Assembly: GCA_026417035.1 (NCBI GenBank)
Contig: JAOAEA010000007.1
Coordinates: forward strand, 20,058 to 84,057
DNA: 64,000 nucleotides
Direction: 5' to 3'
DNA from: Burkholderiales bacterium
GTDB lineage: Bacteria > Pseudomonadota > Gammaproteobacteria > Burkholderiales > SG8-39
Shown: one piece after another, positions 1 through 8,888 of the stretch
Layout of the letters: each line of letters starts with the position of its first letter
Numbering within the stretch: position 1 is the first letter of the stretch
The notes under the pieces: generated by a model
What the model saw: the letters and a program-made list of their open reading frames with translations, nothing else
The model's database searches: none
What the model was told of the DNA's origin: nothing
Translations under genes and position numbers: made by a program

Positions 1-580
1 GGTCGGGGCCTTTGCGGCTGTAGCCGCGCTCGCCCTGCAGCAGGATCGGCTGGGTGGGCCGAAACGACAACGCGAGGGAGAAATCGCGGGCTGCGATCGA
101 CGTGCGGTAGACATCGCCCTCGAGGCGCAGCCACCAGTCGTCGATGCGCACGTCGGTCGTGCCTTGCGCGGCCTGCGCCAGCCCGAAGCCGGCGCGCCGC
201 GCGCGCTGGTCGTGGCGCAGGCGGCCGTGACGCGGATCGGCGAGCGCCGCGTGGGCGAAGAGGAGCTCGCGCGGCGCGAATGCGCTCGCGCTCTCCTCCG
301 CCACGCCCGGCCGATTGCGAAAGAAGGTGACCTGGATGCCGAAGTCGTTCCCCCGGTCGTCACGCACCCAGCCGGTGACGTACCACCACTCGGTGCGGTA
401 CTCGGGATGGCTGCCGTGGTCGCGCGGAAACACGAGCTCGCGCGGCCGCACCGCGGGATAGGCGACCTCGCGCGCCCTCGCGAGCGGCGCGAGCAGCGCG
501 AGCGCCGCTGCGAGGAACGCCCGGCGGGGTTCAGAGGACAGAGGACAGAAGACAGGGGACAAAACGCTTCGCATCCCCAT
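1..580 (-). CDS. AttH/CrtC-like secreted lipocalin-fold protein, partial (C-terminus beyond window)
   Basis: I translated the minus strand here because the ORF track omits this edge ORF. It reads MRSVLSPVFC..., then a hydrophobic signal segment (AFLAAALALLAPLARA), then the hallmark HPEYRTEWWYVTGW and later LLQGERGYSRKGP. These motifs belong to the AttH/CrtC (carotenoid 1,2-hydratase-like) family, which typically accompanies FtsX-type ABC exporters and is exported. It lies downstream of the permease and ATPase genes, as in other att-like loci. Two in-frame ATGs exist, at 580 and 574; an AGGAAGG lies 5 bases before the first. The first 17 or so codons lie in a dispersed repeat, so the N-terminus is unusual. 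The substrate is unknown. Confidence 0.82.
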   Translation of the reverse strand, partial: MGMRSVLSPVFCPLSSEPRRAFLAAALALLAPLARAREVAYPAVRPRELVFPRDHGSHPEYRTEWWYVTGWVRDDRGNDFGIQVTFFRNRPGVAEESASAFAPRELLFAHAALADPRHGRLRHDQRARRAGFGLAQAAQGTTDVRIDDWWLRLEGDVYRTSIAARDFSLALSFRPTQPILLQGERGYSRKGPD

Positions 581-842
581 CCTGGCCTTCCTCAGCCCAG
601 AGGACGGAGAACAGAAGACAGAGGACAGAACGCTTTCGATCCCCGCGGCGACTTTCGACGGGCCGAAGGACAGACGATGGGGGACCGAAGCCCCGGCAGT
701 CGCATCCCGGGGGACGGCGCGCTTCCCACACCCATCCCGACCTTCCCGCTGCGAGGGGGAAGGAGCCCTTCGCCCAACGCTCAATCCTCAGTCCTCAATC
801 CCGAATCCCGAATCCCGAATCCTGCATCCCGCGGGCCGTAGC
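531..842. repeat. Imperfect direct repeats and tandem AATCCCG units between attH-like gene and permease
   Basis: Two copies of a unit of about 36 bp (roughly GACAGAAGACAGRGGACA followed by RAACGCTT) occur near 543-578 and 611-646, both ending in ATCCCC. Nearer the permease stop there are three tandem AATCCCG units (about 795-820). The first copy runs into the 5' end of the attH-like gene. No other gene is visible; the listed ORFs here are composed of the repeat itself. Confidence 0.7.
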
Positions 843-3356
843 TCACCAGTCCTCCTTCACCGCCCGCACGACGTCGGCGCCCATCGCCTGCCGGCCGCTC
901 GCGAGGGCGGTCAGCGTGGCGAGCGCGAGCAGCACCGCACCGAGGGCCGCGAGCCCGGCCCAAGGCACGTGCAGCTCCATGCCCCAGTGGAAGGACTGAC
1001 GGTTCACGACGTGGATGAGGACGAGGCTGATCAGCCAGCCGATGGCGAGCCCCACCGCGAGCCCGACCGCGCTCACGGCGAAACCCTCGACGGCGAGCAT
1101 CGCGCCGATCTGGCGACGCGTCATCCCGAGGTGGCGCAGCACGCCGAACTCGCGCCGGCGCGCGAGCACGAGCGCGCTGAAGCTCGAGGAGAGCCCGACG
1201 AGCCCGATCAGCACGGCGGCGGCCTCGAGCGCGTAGGTGACGGCGAAGGTGCGGTCGAAGACGGAGAGCGAGATGTCCCGGATCTCGCCCGGCGTCGCGA
1301 TCTCGAGGTTGCCACCGCCGGGCACGGCCGCGGCGACCGCCCGGCTCACGGCGTCGGGGCTCGCGCCGGGATCGAGCCAGAGCGCCACCGCGTTCGCGTT
1401 GGCGTCCCCGGTGAGCGCGACGAAGACCTCGCGCTGGATCATCACCGCGCCCTGCTGGCGCGCGTAGTCGCGCCACACGCCCGCGACGACGAACGGCGCC
1501 ATCCGCCCGGCGATCGGCAGCTCGATGCGCTCGCCGATCCGGTAGCCGTAGAGGTCCACCATCGGCTCGGTGACCCAGGCGGGCGGCGGATCGCCCGGTT
1601 TCGGCACCACGAACGCGCCCACGAGGGGCAGCTGCCGCGCCGGATCGGCGGGATCGACCGGTTTCGCGAGCAACGCGACGCCCGCGCGGTCGGCGGCGAG
1701 GAGGATGCGCTGCGCCCGCAGCGGCTCGCTGCGCCGCACGCCGGGAATCGCGGCGAGCCGTTCCAGGTCCGCCGGCGAGAGGAACGCGGTGTCGGTCGTC
1801 ATGCTCGCCCGCACGTAGAGGTCGGCTGGCAGGACGCGGTCGAGCCAGTCGTCCACCGACTGCCGGAACGAAGCGACCATGATCGCCATCGACACCATCA
1901 GCGACACGGCGGCCACGATCGCCGCGAGGCTCACGCTCGCCTGCCCCGGCGCGCCGCGCAGCTGGTCGAGCGCGAGCGCGCCCGGCACCGCCCGCGGCCG
2001 CGGCGCGGCGGAGAGCGCCGCATGCGCGACACGCGGCATCAGCACGATGGTGCCGACGAGCAGGCACGCGATCGCCGCATAGCCGAACAGGGGCAGCCCG
2101 CGCACCGGCGGCAGGAAGCTCGCGGCGAGGCCCGCGGCCCACAGCGCGAGTCCCGGCCACGGCGTCGCCAGCCGCGCCAGCGCGCGCTGCTCGTCGCCTG
2201 CCTTCAGCGCCGGCCCGGGCTGTGCGCGCGCGGCCTCGAGCGCAGGCGCGAGGCTGCCGAGCACGGCCGCAGCGACGCCGAGCAGGAAGAACGCAGCGGC
2301 CGACCCAGGCTCGACGCCGAGCCGCGGCGTGACGCCCCGGAAATAGCCGGCGCCGAGATCGCTGCCGAAAATACTCACCGCGGCGGCCGCGAGCGCGTAG
2401 CCGGCGACGAGGCCGAGCGCCGCACCGGCCGCGCCGATCGCGGCGCCCTCGCCGACGAGCGTCACCGCGAGCGCGCGCCGCTTCACGCCGAGCACCCGAA
2501 GGAGCGCGAGCTGAGTGCGCCGCCGCACCACGGCGAGCGCCTGCGTCGAGAAGACCAGCAGTCCACCCGTGAACAGCGCCACGAGCGCCAGGACGTTGAG
2601 GTTGACGCGGTAGGCGCGCGACAGGCTCGTCGCCGCACGCAGCGAAGCCTCCGGCCTGGCAACGACCAGGCCCGGCGGGAGCTCCGCCTGCAGCGCGGCG
2701 CGGAACGCCGCGACGTCCGTTCCCGGCCGCAGCCGCAGGTCGATGCGCGTGATCCGGCCGACGCGGCCGAAGCGGTCCTGGACCGCGGCGATGTCCATCA
2801 CGCCGAGCCGGCCCGGCGTCCGCGCCGAAAGGAGCCCCGCCACGCGCAGCTCGACCGGCTCGAGGCCTGCGAGCACGCCGACGCGATCGCCCCGCTTCAC
2901 GCCGAGCGCGTCGGCGGCGGCGACCGAGAGGAAGATCGCGTCCGGGCGCAGCACGTCGAGGCCGTCCTCGCCCTCGCCGACGAGCCCGGGCTGGATCGGC
3001 CCCGCGCGGAAGACGTCGATGCCGAGCAGCGCCAGCTCGCCACGGTCGCCGGCGAGCTTCGCGTCCACTTCGACGACGGGGCTCGCGAGCGCGACCTCCG
3101 GGCGTGCCGCCACCGCGGGGAAGAGGCTCTCGTCGAAGCCCGCGCGCGGCCCGCGCACCTCGAGGTCGGCGTCCCCGGCCACGGTCGCGAGGCCCGCGGA
3201 GAGTTCGTTCACCGCCGCCTGGTTGATGAGCTGGACCGCGTAGCCGAGCGCGACCCCGAGCGCGATCGCCGCGACCGACAGGACGAGCCGTCCCCCGTTC
3301 GCGCGCAACGCGCCGCCGGTGACCGCGCCCCAGGGCGTGATGCGCGCCGCGCTCAC
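843..3356 (-). CDS. FtsX-family ABC transporter permease, duplicated (AttFG-like)
   Basis: This 837-residue integral membrane protein looks like two FtsX/MacB-type permease halves in one chain. There is an N-terminal membrane segment (LSVAAIALGVALGYAV), an extracytoplasmic domain, and a first FtsX block around residues 250-400. A second extracytoplasmic domain follows, then a final FtsX block with the typical LARRREFGVLRHLGMTRRQI. Such proteins pair with an ATPase to export or extract lipids, peptides or lipoproteins. Its start overlaps the stop of the ATPase gene by 4 bases, so the two are coupled. The AttH-like gene follows downstream. The substrate cannot be told from sequence. Confidence 0.9.
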   Translation of the reverse strand: MSAARITPWGAVTGGALRANGGRLVLSVAAIALGVALGYAVQLINQAAVNELSAGLATVAGDADLEVRGPRAGFDESLFPAVAARPEVALASPVVEVDAKLAGDRGELALLGIDVFRAGPIQPGLVGEGEDGLDVLRPDAIFLSVAAADALGVKRGDRVGVLAGLEPVELRVAGLLSARTPGRLGVMDIAAVQDRFGRVGRITRIDLRLRPGTDVAAFRAALQAELPPGLVVARPEASLRAATSLSRAYRVNLNVLALVALFTGGLLVFSTQALAVVRRRTQLALLRVLGVKRRALAVTLVGEGAAIGAAGAALGLVAGYALAAAAVSIFGSDLGAGYFRGVTPRLGVEPGSAAAFFLLGVAAAVLGSLAPALEAARAQPGPALKAGDEQRALARLATPWPGLALWAAGLAASFLPPVRGLPLFGYAAIACLLVGTIVLMPRVAHAALSAAPRPRAVPGALALDQLRGAPGQASVSLAAIVAAVSLMVSMAIMVASFRQSVDDWLDRVLPADLYVRASMTTDTAFLSPADLERLAAIPGVRRSEPLRAQRILLAADRAGVALLAKPVDPADPARQLPLVGAFVVPKPGDPPPAWVTEPMVDLYGYRIGERIELPIAGRMAPFVVAGVWRDYARQQGAVMIQREVFVALTGDANANAVALWLDPGASPDAVSRAVAAAVPGGGNLEIATPGEIRDISLSVFDRTFAVTYALEAAAVLIGLVGLSSSFSALVLARRREFGVLRHLGMTRRQIGAMLAVEGFAVSAVGLAVGLAIGWLISLVLIHVVNRQSFHWGMELHVPWAGLAALGAVLLALATLTALASGRQAMGADVVRAVKEDW

Positions 3357-4069
3357 CGGCGCGTCTCCTCGCGCAGCCCCGAGCGCGTCAGCGTGAGGAT
3401 GCGGTCGGCGGTGGCCGCGGCGGCGTGCGAATGCGTGACCAGGATGCCGGTCGCCCCGTGCGCGCGGATCGTCGCCGCGAGCAGCGCCAGGATCTGCGCG
3501 GCGCTCTCAGGGTCGAGGTTGCCGGTCGGCTCGTCCGCGAGGACCACCGCGGGCCGGTGCACCAGCGCGCGCGCGATCGCCACGCGCTGCAGCTCGCCTC
3601 CGGAGAGCTCGCGCGGCATGCTCGCGGCGCGGTCGGCGAGGCCCACCGCGTCGAGCATCGCCCCGACGCGCGTCTGCGCCTCGCCCGCCGCGACCCCGAG
3701 GAGCGCGAGCGGCAGCGCCACGTTCTGCGCCACCGAAAGATAGGGCAGGACGTGGAAGGCCTGAAAGACGAAGCCCATGCGCGCGCGCCGCAGCGCCGTG
3801 AGGGCGTCGTCGTCGAGCGCGGTGACCTCGACGCCGTCGACGACGATGGCGCCCGCGTCGGGCCGGTCCAGGCCGGCGACCAGGTTGAGCAGCGTGGACT
3901 TGCCCACGCCCGACTCGCCCATGATCGCGACGTACTCGCCGCGCGCGAGCTCGAGGGAGATCGCGGTGAGGACGCTGCGCTCGCGCGGGCCGGCGTAGGC
4001 CTTGGAGACGTCGCGGATGGCAATCACGGCTGCAAAGGTAACAGGCTGGCGAGAAACGCTTCCCGGCAC
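3353..4069 (-). CDS. ABC transporter ATP-binding protein (LolD/MacB type)
   Basis: This is the nucleotide-binding subunit that would energise the FtsX permease immediately downstream. Walker A is GESGVGKST, the signature is LSGGELQRVAIAR, and Walker B reads VVLADEPTGNLDPE, which is typical of the LolD/FtsE/MacB group. The annotated start at 4069 is a GTG. The family-like sequence begins at VIAIRDVSK, so an internal GTG at 4027 (224 aa) is a credible alternative. Neither start has a good ribosome-binding site. The gene overlaps the permease by 4 bases (ATGA). Confidence 0.92.
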   Translation of the reverse strand: MPGSVSRQPVTFAAVIAIRDVSKAYAGPRERSVLTAISLELARGEYVAIMGESGVGKSTLLNLVAGLDRPDAGAIVVDGVEVTALDDDALTALRRARMGFVFQAFHVLPYLSVAQNVALPLALLGVAAGEAQTRVGAMLDAVGLADRAASMPRELSGGELQRVAIARALVHRPAVVLADEPTGNLDPESAAQILALLAATIRAHGATGILVTHSHAAAATADRILTLTRSGLREETRR

Positions 4070-4191
4070 GCTCCGCTAGGGGGCACCGGCGGGCCCAGGG
4101 GCGCTTTCCGGCGGTCCCCGATTCGCGGCTCGACGTGTCCCCAGGCTTCGACACGCCGGCGCCGATGCGGTGCCGCGCGCGACCGCGCGCC

Positions 4192-4902
4192 TCAGACGCC
4201 GAGGTAGCGCTCGCGGATCGAAGGGTCGCCGCGCAGGCGCTCGGACGGCCCCTCGAAGACCACGCTCCCTTTGACGAGGATCATCGCCCGGTCGGCGATG
4301 GCGGTCACGGCCCGGAAGTTCTTGTCGACGATGATGGTGGCGATGCCGGAGGCCTTGATCTCGCGCACGATGCGCCAGATCTCGCGCGAGACGAGCGGTG
4401 CCAGCCCCTCGGTCGCCTCGTCCAGGATCAGCACGTCCGGGTTCGTGAGCAGCGCCCGCCCTATGGTGAGCATCTGCTGCTCGCCGCCGGAGAGCTGGCC
4501 GCCGCCGTGGCCGATGCGCTCGCGCAGCCGCGGGAACGCCGCGAGGACGCGCTCGAGCGTCCAGTCGCGCTGCCCTCGGGCGCCGGCGCGCGCCGCCATC
4601 ACCAGGTTCTCGTGCACCGAGAGGTTGGGGAAGATGCCACGCCCTTCGGGCACGTACGCGACGCCGGCCAGCGCGATCCGGTGCGGCGCGCTGCGCGTCA
4701 TGTCCGCGCCCTTCACCCGCACCGTGCCCGACCGGGGCCGCACCAGCCCGAGGATGCTCTTGAGGAGCGTCGACTTGCCCATGCCGTTGCGGCCCATGAG
4801 GCCCAGGGTCTCGCCCGGCGCGAGCGCCAGGTCGACGCCGTGCAGGATGTGGCTCGCCCCGTAGTAGGTATGGATGCCGCGCGCTTCGATGAGGCTAGTC
4901 AT
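4192..4902 (-). CDS. livF: Branched-chain amino acid-type ABC transporter ATPase LivF
   Basis: This 236-residue ATPase is the LivF-type subunit: Walker A GRNGMGKST, then GVAYVPEGRGIFPNLSVHENL (diagnostic of LivF), signature LSGGEQQML, and Walker B VLILDEATEGLAP. It is the last gene of the benzoate-CoA ligase/Liv operon and overlaps livG by 8 bases. With LivG it would drive uptake through LivH and LivM. Since the genes follow benzoate-CoA ligase directly, I infer that the transported solute is benzoate or a related aromatic acid and not a branched-chain amino acid. Confidence 0.95.
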   Translation of the reverse strand: MTSLIEARGIHTYYGASHILHGVDLALAPGETLGLMGRNGMGKSTLLKSILGLVRPRSGTVRVKGADMTRSAPHRIALAGVAYVPEGRGIFPNLSVHENLVMAARAGARGQRDWTLERVLAAFPRLRERIGHGGGQLSGGEQQMLTIGRALLTNPDVLILDEATEGLAPLVSREIWRIVREIKASGIATIIVDKNFRAVTAIADRAMILVKGSVVFEGPSERLRGDPSIRERYLGV

Positions 4903-5653
4903 GCGCCTCGTCCCCGCCGAGGTAGGCGTCCTGCACCGCCTGGCTCGAGCGGATCCGCTCGGGCGTGCCGGACTCGAGGACGACGCCGTTCACCATCACG
5001 GTGAGCGTGTCGGCGAGGGCGAAGACGGCGTCCATGTCGTGCTCGACGAGCAGCATCGCGTGGTCCGCGGCTAGCCGCTGCAGCAGGGCGACGATCCGCG
5101 CGGACTCTTCGGCGCCCATGCCGGCGAGCGGCTCGTCGAGGAGCAGCAGCGTGGGGTCGGTCGCGAGCGTCATGGCGATCTCGACCTGGCGCTGCTCGCC
5201 GTGCGAGAGGCTCGCGACGGTGGCGCCCTCGCGCCCCTCGAGCCCGGCGGCGGCGATCGCGCGCTCGGCCGCCTCGTTCACCGCCCGGAGCGCCGTCGCC
5301 GGACGGAAGAACCGGAGCGAGCTCGCGAGGCGCGACTGCGCGGCGATCCGCGCGTTCTCGAACACCGTGAACGGCAGGAAGACGTTCGTCTTCTGGTAGC
5401 TGCGGCCCACCCCGAGCCGCGAGATCCGGTCCGCCGTGAGGCCGGTGACGTCGCGCCCGCGCAGGCGCACCGTGCCGCTCGTCGGCGGCAGGTCGCCCGA
5501 GAGCATGTTGATGAGCGTCGACTTGCCGGCGCCGTTCGGCCCGATCACCGCGTGCACCTCGCCCATGCGGCACTCGAGCGAGACGCCGCTCACCGCCGCG
5601 AGCCCGCCGAAGTTGCGCGATAGCCGTTCCACCGCGAGCACGACCTCCGCCAT
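4895..5653 (-). CDS. livG: Branched-chain amino acid-type ABC transporter ATPase LivG
   Basis: This is a LivG-type ATPase with Walker A GPNGAGKST, signature LSHGEQRQVEIAM and Walker B LLLLDEPLAGMG. I place the start at MAEVVLAVERLSRNFGG. Its ATG overlaps the livM stop by one base (TGATG), whereas the longer ORF at 5683 would run into livM. The protein is then 252 residues, normal for the family. Its position in a livH-livM-livG-livF series downstream of benzoate-CoA ligase supports a role in aromatic acid import. Confidence 0.95.
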   Translation of the reverse strand: MAEVVLAVERLSRNFGGLAAVSGVSLECRMGEVHAVIGPNGAGKSTLINMLSGDLPPTSGTVRLRGRDVTGLTADRISRLGVGRSYQKTNVFLPFTVFENARIAAQSRLASSLRFFRPATALRAVNEAAERAIAAAGLEGREGATVASLSHGEQRQVEIAMTLATDPTLLLLDEPLAGMGAEESARIVALLQRLAADHAMLLVEHDMDAVFALADTLTVMVNGVVLESGTPERIRSSQAVQDAYLGGDEAHD

Positions 5654-6609
5654 CAGCCGCTCCGTCCGCGCTGGAGCGGCCACGCGAGGCCCGCGATCCC
5701 GTTCGGCAGGAAGAGCGCGACCAGGACGATGGTCGTGCCCATGAGGAGCTGCCAGTGCTCGCTCAACCCCTGGAACACGAGCTCCAGCAGGAGGAACGCC
5801 GCAGCGCCGATCACCGCGCCCGCGAGCGTGCCCATCCCGCCGAGGATCACCATCATCAGCACCGAGCCGGAGAGGTGCCAGCCGAGCATCTCCGGGTTGA
5901 CCGCGCCGTACTGCACGGCGCCGAAGTAGCCGGCGAGGCCCGCGACCGCGCCCGCGATCGTGAAGGCGACGAGCTTGTAGCGGAACGTCGGGAAGCCGAG
6001 CGACTTCATCCGGTGCTCGTTCACGCGGATGCCCTGCACGACGCGGCCGAACGGCGAGGCGAGCACCACGCGCAACACGAGGTACGCGGCGACGAAGACC
6101 GCCAGCACCACGAAGTAGAGGTGGACGAAGTTCGCGAGGTCGAACGGGGTCCAGCCGAAGAGCGCCGTGTCGGGGCGCACGTCGATGAAGATGCCGTCCG
6201 AGCCGCCCGCGATCTTGGTGTCGTGGAACACGTAGTACACCATCTGCGCGAACGCGAGCGTCACCATGATGAAGTAGACGCCCTGGGTGCGCACCGCGAA
6301 GAAGCCAATCGCGGCGGCGAGCAGGGCGGCGCCGCCCACGGCGAGCGGCAGGCTGGTCCAGAAGTTCGCCGCCTGGTACTGCGGCGCGGCGAGCGCGACG
6401 AGGTAGGCGCCGAAGCCGAAGAACGCCGCGTGCCCGAGGCTGACGAGCCCCGCGTAGCCCACCAAGAGGTCGAGGCTCATGGCGAAGACCGCCATGATCA
6501 GGATCTTGGTGGCGAGCTGCACGTAGTACTTGCCGGCGACGGCCGGGAGCGCGACGAGCGCGAGCAACACCACGATCAGGAGCACCGTCGCGGCGCGGTC
6601 GGAGCGCAT
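5653..6609 (-). CDS. livM: Branched-chain amino acid-type ABC transporter permease LivM
   Basis: This LivM-family inner-membrane permease has 318 residues and starts MRSDRAATVLLIVVLLALVA. Several hydrophobic segments follow, with the family-typical LDLLVGYAGLVSLGHAAFFGFGAY. The ORF track shows it only as the tail of a 1427-residue ORF that reads through other genes in the wrong frame. The true start is the ATG at 6609, which overlaps the livH stop by one base (TGATG). It forms the translocation pore together with LivH. Confidence 0.94.
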   Translation of the reverse strand: MRSDRAATVLLIVVLLALVALPAVAGKYYVQLATKILIMAVFAMSLDLLVGYAGLVSLGHAAFFGFGAYLVALAAPQYQAANFWTSLPLAVGGAALLAAAIGFFAVRTQGVYFIMVTLAFAQMVYYVFHDTKIAGGSDGIFIDVRPDTALFGWTPFDLANFVHLYFVVLAVFVAAYLVLRVVLASPFGRVVQGIRVNEHRMKSLGFPTFRYKLVAFTIAGAVAGLAGYFGAVQYGAVNPEMLGWHLSGSVLMMVILGGMGTLAGAVIGAAAFLLLELVFQGLSEHWQLLMGTTIVLVALFLPNGIAGLAWPLQRGRSG

Positions 6610-7505
6610 CAGAGCCGCTTCCCGAAGATGCCCTCGGGCCGCCACAGCAGCACGCCCGCCATGAGGAGGTACATCGCCATGCCGGCGAGGTCGGGCAGCA
6701 CGCGCAAGCCGCCGAGCTCGAGCGTGGTCACCTTGCCGAAGGTGTCCACGAGGCCGATCAGGATCGCCGCGACGAGCGCCCCTTTCACCGAGCCGATGCC
6801 GCCGATGACGACGACGACGAACGACACGATCAGCACCTGGCCGCCCATGCCCGGGAACACCGAGGACACCGGCGCCGAGATCATGCCCGCGAACGCCGCG
6901 AGCGCGACGCCGAAGGCGAACACGAACCGGTAGAGCATGCGGATGTTGATGCCGAGCGACTGCACCATCTCGCGGTTCGAGGCGCCGGCGCGGATCATCA
7001 TGCCCAGGCGCGTGCGCTGGATGAGGAGGTACATCGCCACGGCGAGCGCCAGCACGACCGCGGAGATCCACAGCCGGTACACGGGGTAGGCGAGCGTCTC
7101 GGTGAGCGGGATCGACCCGGTGAACGGCGCCGGCACCGGGATGCCGTGCACGTCGTTGCCCCAGATCATGCCGCGCAGCTCCTCGAAGGCGAGGATCAGG
7201 CCGTAGGTGAGCAGCACCTGGTACAGGTGGTCGCGCGCGTAGAGCCGCGCGATGAGCAGCCACTCGATCAGCATCCCCAGCGCGACCGTGAGCAGCACCC
7301 CGACCGGGAGCGCGAACCAGAAGCTGCCGATCTTCCCCGCGAGCGACCAGGCGAGGTAGGCGCCGATCATGTAGAAGCTGCCGTGGGCGAGGTTGATGAC
7401 GCCCATGATCCCGAACACGAGCGTGAGCCCGCTCGCGATCAGGAAGAGGAGCAGCCCGTACTGGACGGCGTTGAGCAGCTGGACGAGGAAACTGCCGAGG
7501 TCCAT
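6609..7505 (-). CDS. livH: Branched-chain amino acid-type ABC transporter permease LivH
   Basis: This 298-residue LivH-type permease begins MDLGSFLVQLLNAVQYGLLL and contains the typical GLTLVFGIMGVINLAHGSFYMIGAY near residue 30, with around eight membrane segments. It follows the substrate-binding protein gene after a 105-bp gap that holds a hairpin terminator. It is coupled to livM by a one-base stop/start overlap. It is presumed to be part of the aromatic acid importer. Confidence 0.95.
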   Translation of the reverse strand: MDLGSFLVQLLNAVQYGLLLFLIASGLTLVFGIMGVINLAHGSFYMIGAYLAWSLAGKIGSFWFALPVGVLLTVALGMLIEWLLIARLYARDHLYQVLLTYGLILAFEELRGMIWGNDVHGIPVPAPFTGSIPLTETLAYPVYRLWISAVVLALAVAMYLLIQRTRLGMMIRAGASNREMVQSLGINIRMLYRFVFAFGVALAAFAGMISAPVSSVFPGMGGQVLIVSFVVVVIGGIGSVKGALVAAILIGLVDTFGKVTTLELGGLRVLPDLAGMAMYLLMAGVLLWRPEGIFGKRL

Positions 7506-7561
7506 GCGGTGGTCGCCTGCGCTGTCGTTCGCCTCCCGCGCGCGGCGCGGCCCCCATCAGC

Positions 7562-7591
7562 AAAACGCCGGTGCCCTCGCGGACACCGGCG
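7562..7591 (-). terminator. Intra-operon hairpin with T-run after the substrate-binding protein gene
   Basis: Read on the minus strand, CGCCGGTG and CACCGGCG form an 8-bp perfect GC-rich stem with a 10-base loop, followed at once by TTTTGC. This is the shape of an intrinsic terminator. It sits between the binding-protein gene and livH. The likely effect is partial termination that gives more binding protein than membrane subunits, a common arrangement in ABC importer operons. Confidence 0.7.
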
Positions 7592-7610
7592 CTCGCTGCG
7601 GGACGCCGCG

Positions 7611-8822
7611 TCAGGCTCCCGGCATCTTGCAGCGGTCGGCCGGCGGGTAGTCGAGCGCCTTCACGGCCACCCCCGAGGCGCGGTTCTCCTTGCCGACGAC
7701 CTTGCGCAGGTACAGGTCCTGGATCGGGTTGTGCGCCTTCGACATCCGCCAGGTGCCGCGGGGGCTCTCGATCACCGCGCCTTCCATGGCCTTGATGAGG
7801 GCCGGCTTGTCCACCGCGCCCTTGGTCTTCGCGAAGGCCTGGACGAGGAGGAGGCCGGTATCGTAGCCCTGCACCGCGTACACGTCGGGCTGCATCTTGA
7901 AGGTCTTGGCGTACGCGAGCCGGAACGTTTTGTCCTTCGCGAGGTCGAGCGAGTCGGCGTAGTGCAGCGTCGTCTCGATGCCCTCGGCCGCGTCGCCCGC
8001 GGCGTCGAGCACGCCGTCGGTGAGGAAGCCCGCGCCGTAGAGCGGGATCTTGCCCTTCAGTCCCGCTGCCTGATAGTCCTTCAGGAACTTCACCGCGCCG
8101 CCGCCGGCGAAGAACGTATAGACGGCGTCGGGCTTCAGCGAGGCGATCTCGGTGAGGAGCGGCTGGAACTCGACGTTCGGGAACGGCAGCCACAGCTCCT
8201 TGGTCACCTTGCCGCCGCCCTTGGTGAACGCGTCCTTGAATCCGGCGACGCTCTCCTCGCCCGCGGCGTACTTCCAGGAGATCGTGACGACGTTCTTGAT
8301 GCCGCGCTCGGCCATCACCTTGCCCATCGGGTACCCGACCTGGCCGTTGGCGAAGGAGGTGCGGAAGATGTTCGGCGCGCAGAGGGGCCCGGTCGCCGCG
8401 TCCGCCCCGGCATTCGGGATCAGCAGCAGGGCGTTGGTCTCGCGCGCCACGCGCACCATGGCGAGCGCGACGCCCGAGTGCACCGTGCCGACCAGCCCGT
8501 CCACCTTGTCGCGGGTGATCAGGCGGTTGGCGTTGTCGGTCGCCTTCGCCGGGTCGGATTCGTCGTCGAGCTTGACGAACTCCACCTCGCGGCCGCCGAG
8601 CTTCCCGCCCGCCTCGTCGATCGCGAGCCGGATGCCGTTCTCGATCGCGACGCCGAGCTGCGCGAACGTGCCCGAATAGGGCAGCATCAGCCCGATGCGG
8701 ATCTTGCCCGTCTGGCCGATGGCGGCGGCGGGCAGCAACGCGCCGAGCGCCGCCGCGCCGCCGAGCGCACCCCCCTGCTTGAGAAACGCGCGGCGGCCGC
8801 GCAGGTCCTTCTCCTCGGTCAT
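7611..8822 (-). CDS. ABC transporter substrate-binding protein (LivK type, Tat-exported)
   Basis: This is a periplasmic binding protein of the Leu/Ile/Val (peripla_BP_6) family, 403 residues. The N-terminus carries a twin-arginine signal, RRAFLKQGG followed by a hydrophobic stretch and AAAIGQ. The mature part begins KIRIGLMLPYSGTFAQLG, the usual first strand of this fold. A good Shine-Dalgarno (GAGGAAGG) precedes the ATG. It lies between benzoate-CoA ligase and livH, so I infer capture of benzoate or a similar aromatic acid. The ligand itself is not provable from sequence. Confidence 0.92.
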   Translation of the reverse strand: MTEEKDLRGRRAFLKQGGALGGAAALGALLPAAAIGQTGKIRIGLMLPYSGTFAQLGVAIENGIRLAIDEAGGKLGGREVEFVKLDDESDPAKATDNANRLITRDKVDGLVGTVHSGVALAMVRVARETNALLLIPNAGADAATGPLCAPNIFRTSFANGQVGYPMGKVMAERGIKNVVTISWKYAAGEESVAGFKDAFTKGGGKVTKELWLPFPNVEFQPLLTEIASLKPDAVYTFFAGGGAVKFLKDYQAAGLKGKIPLYGAGFLTDGVLDAAGDAAEGIETTLHYADSLDLAKDKTFRLAYAKTFKMQPDVYAVQGYDTGLLLVQAFAKTKGAVDKPALIKAMEGAVIESPRGTWRMSKAHNPIQDLYLRKVVGKENRASGVAVKALDYPPADRCKMPGA

Positions 8823-8888
8823 TGCCTTCCTCCTCGTTGGTTGACTGCTCTCCGGGCGCGATTGTAGCCCCGCCGCGCGCGCCGGCGT

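Noticed and set aside
969-3743. 924-aa plus-strand ORF antisense to the FtsX permease and ATPase
   Set aside because: Composition is R/E/H-rich without domains, as expected of antisense in high-GC DNA; the minus strand has clear family motifs.
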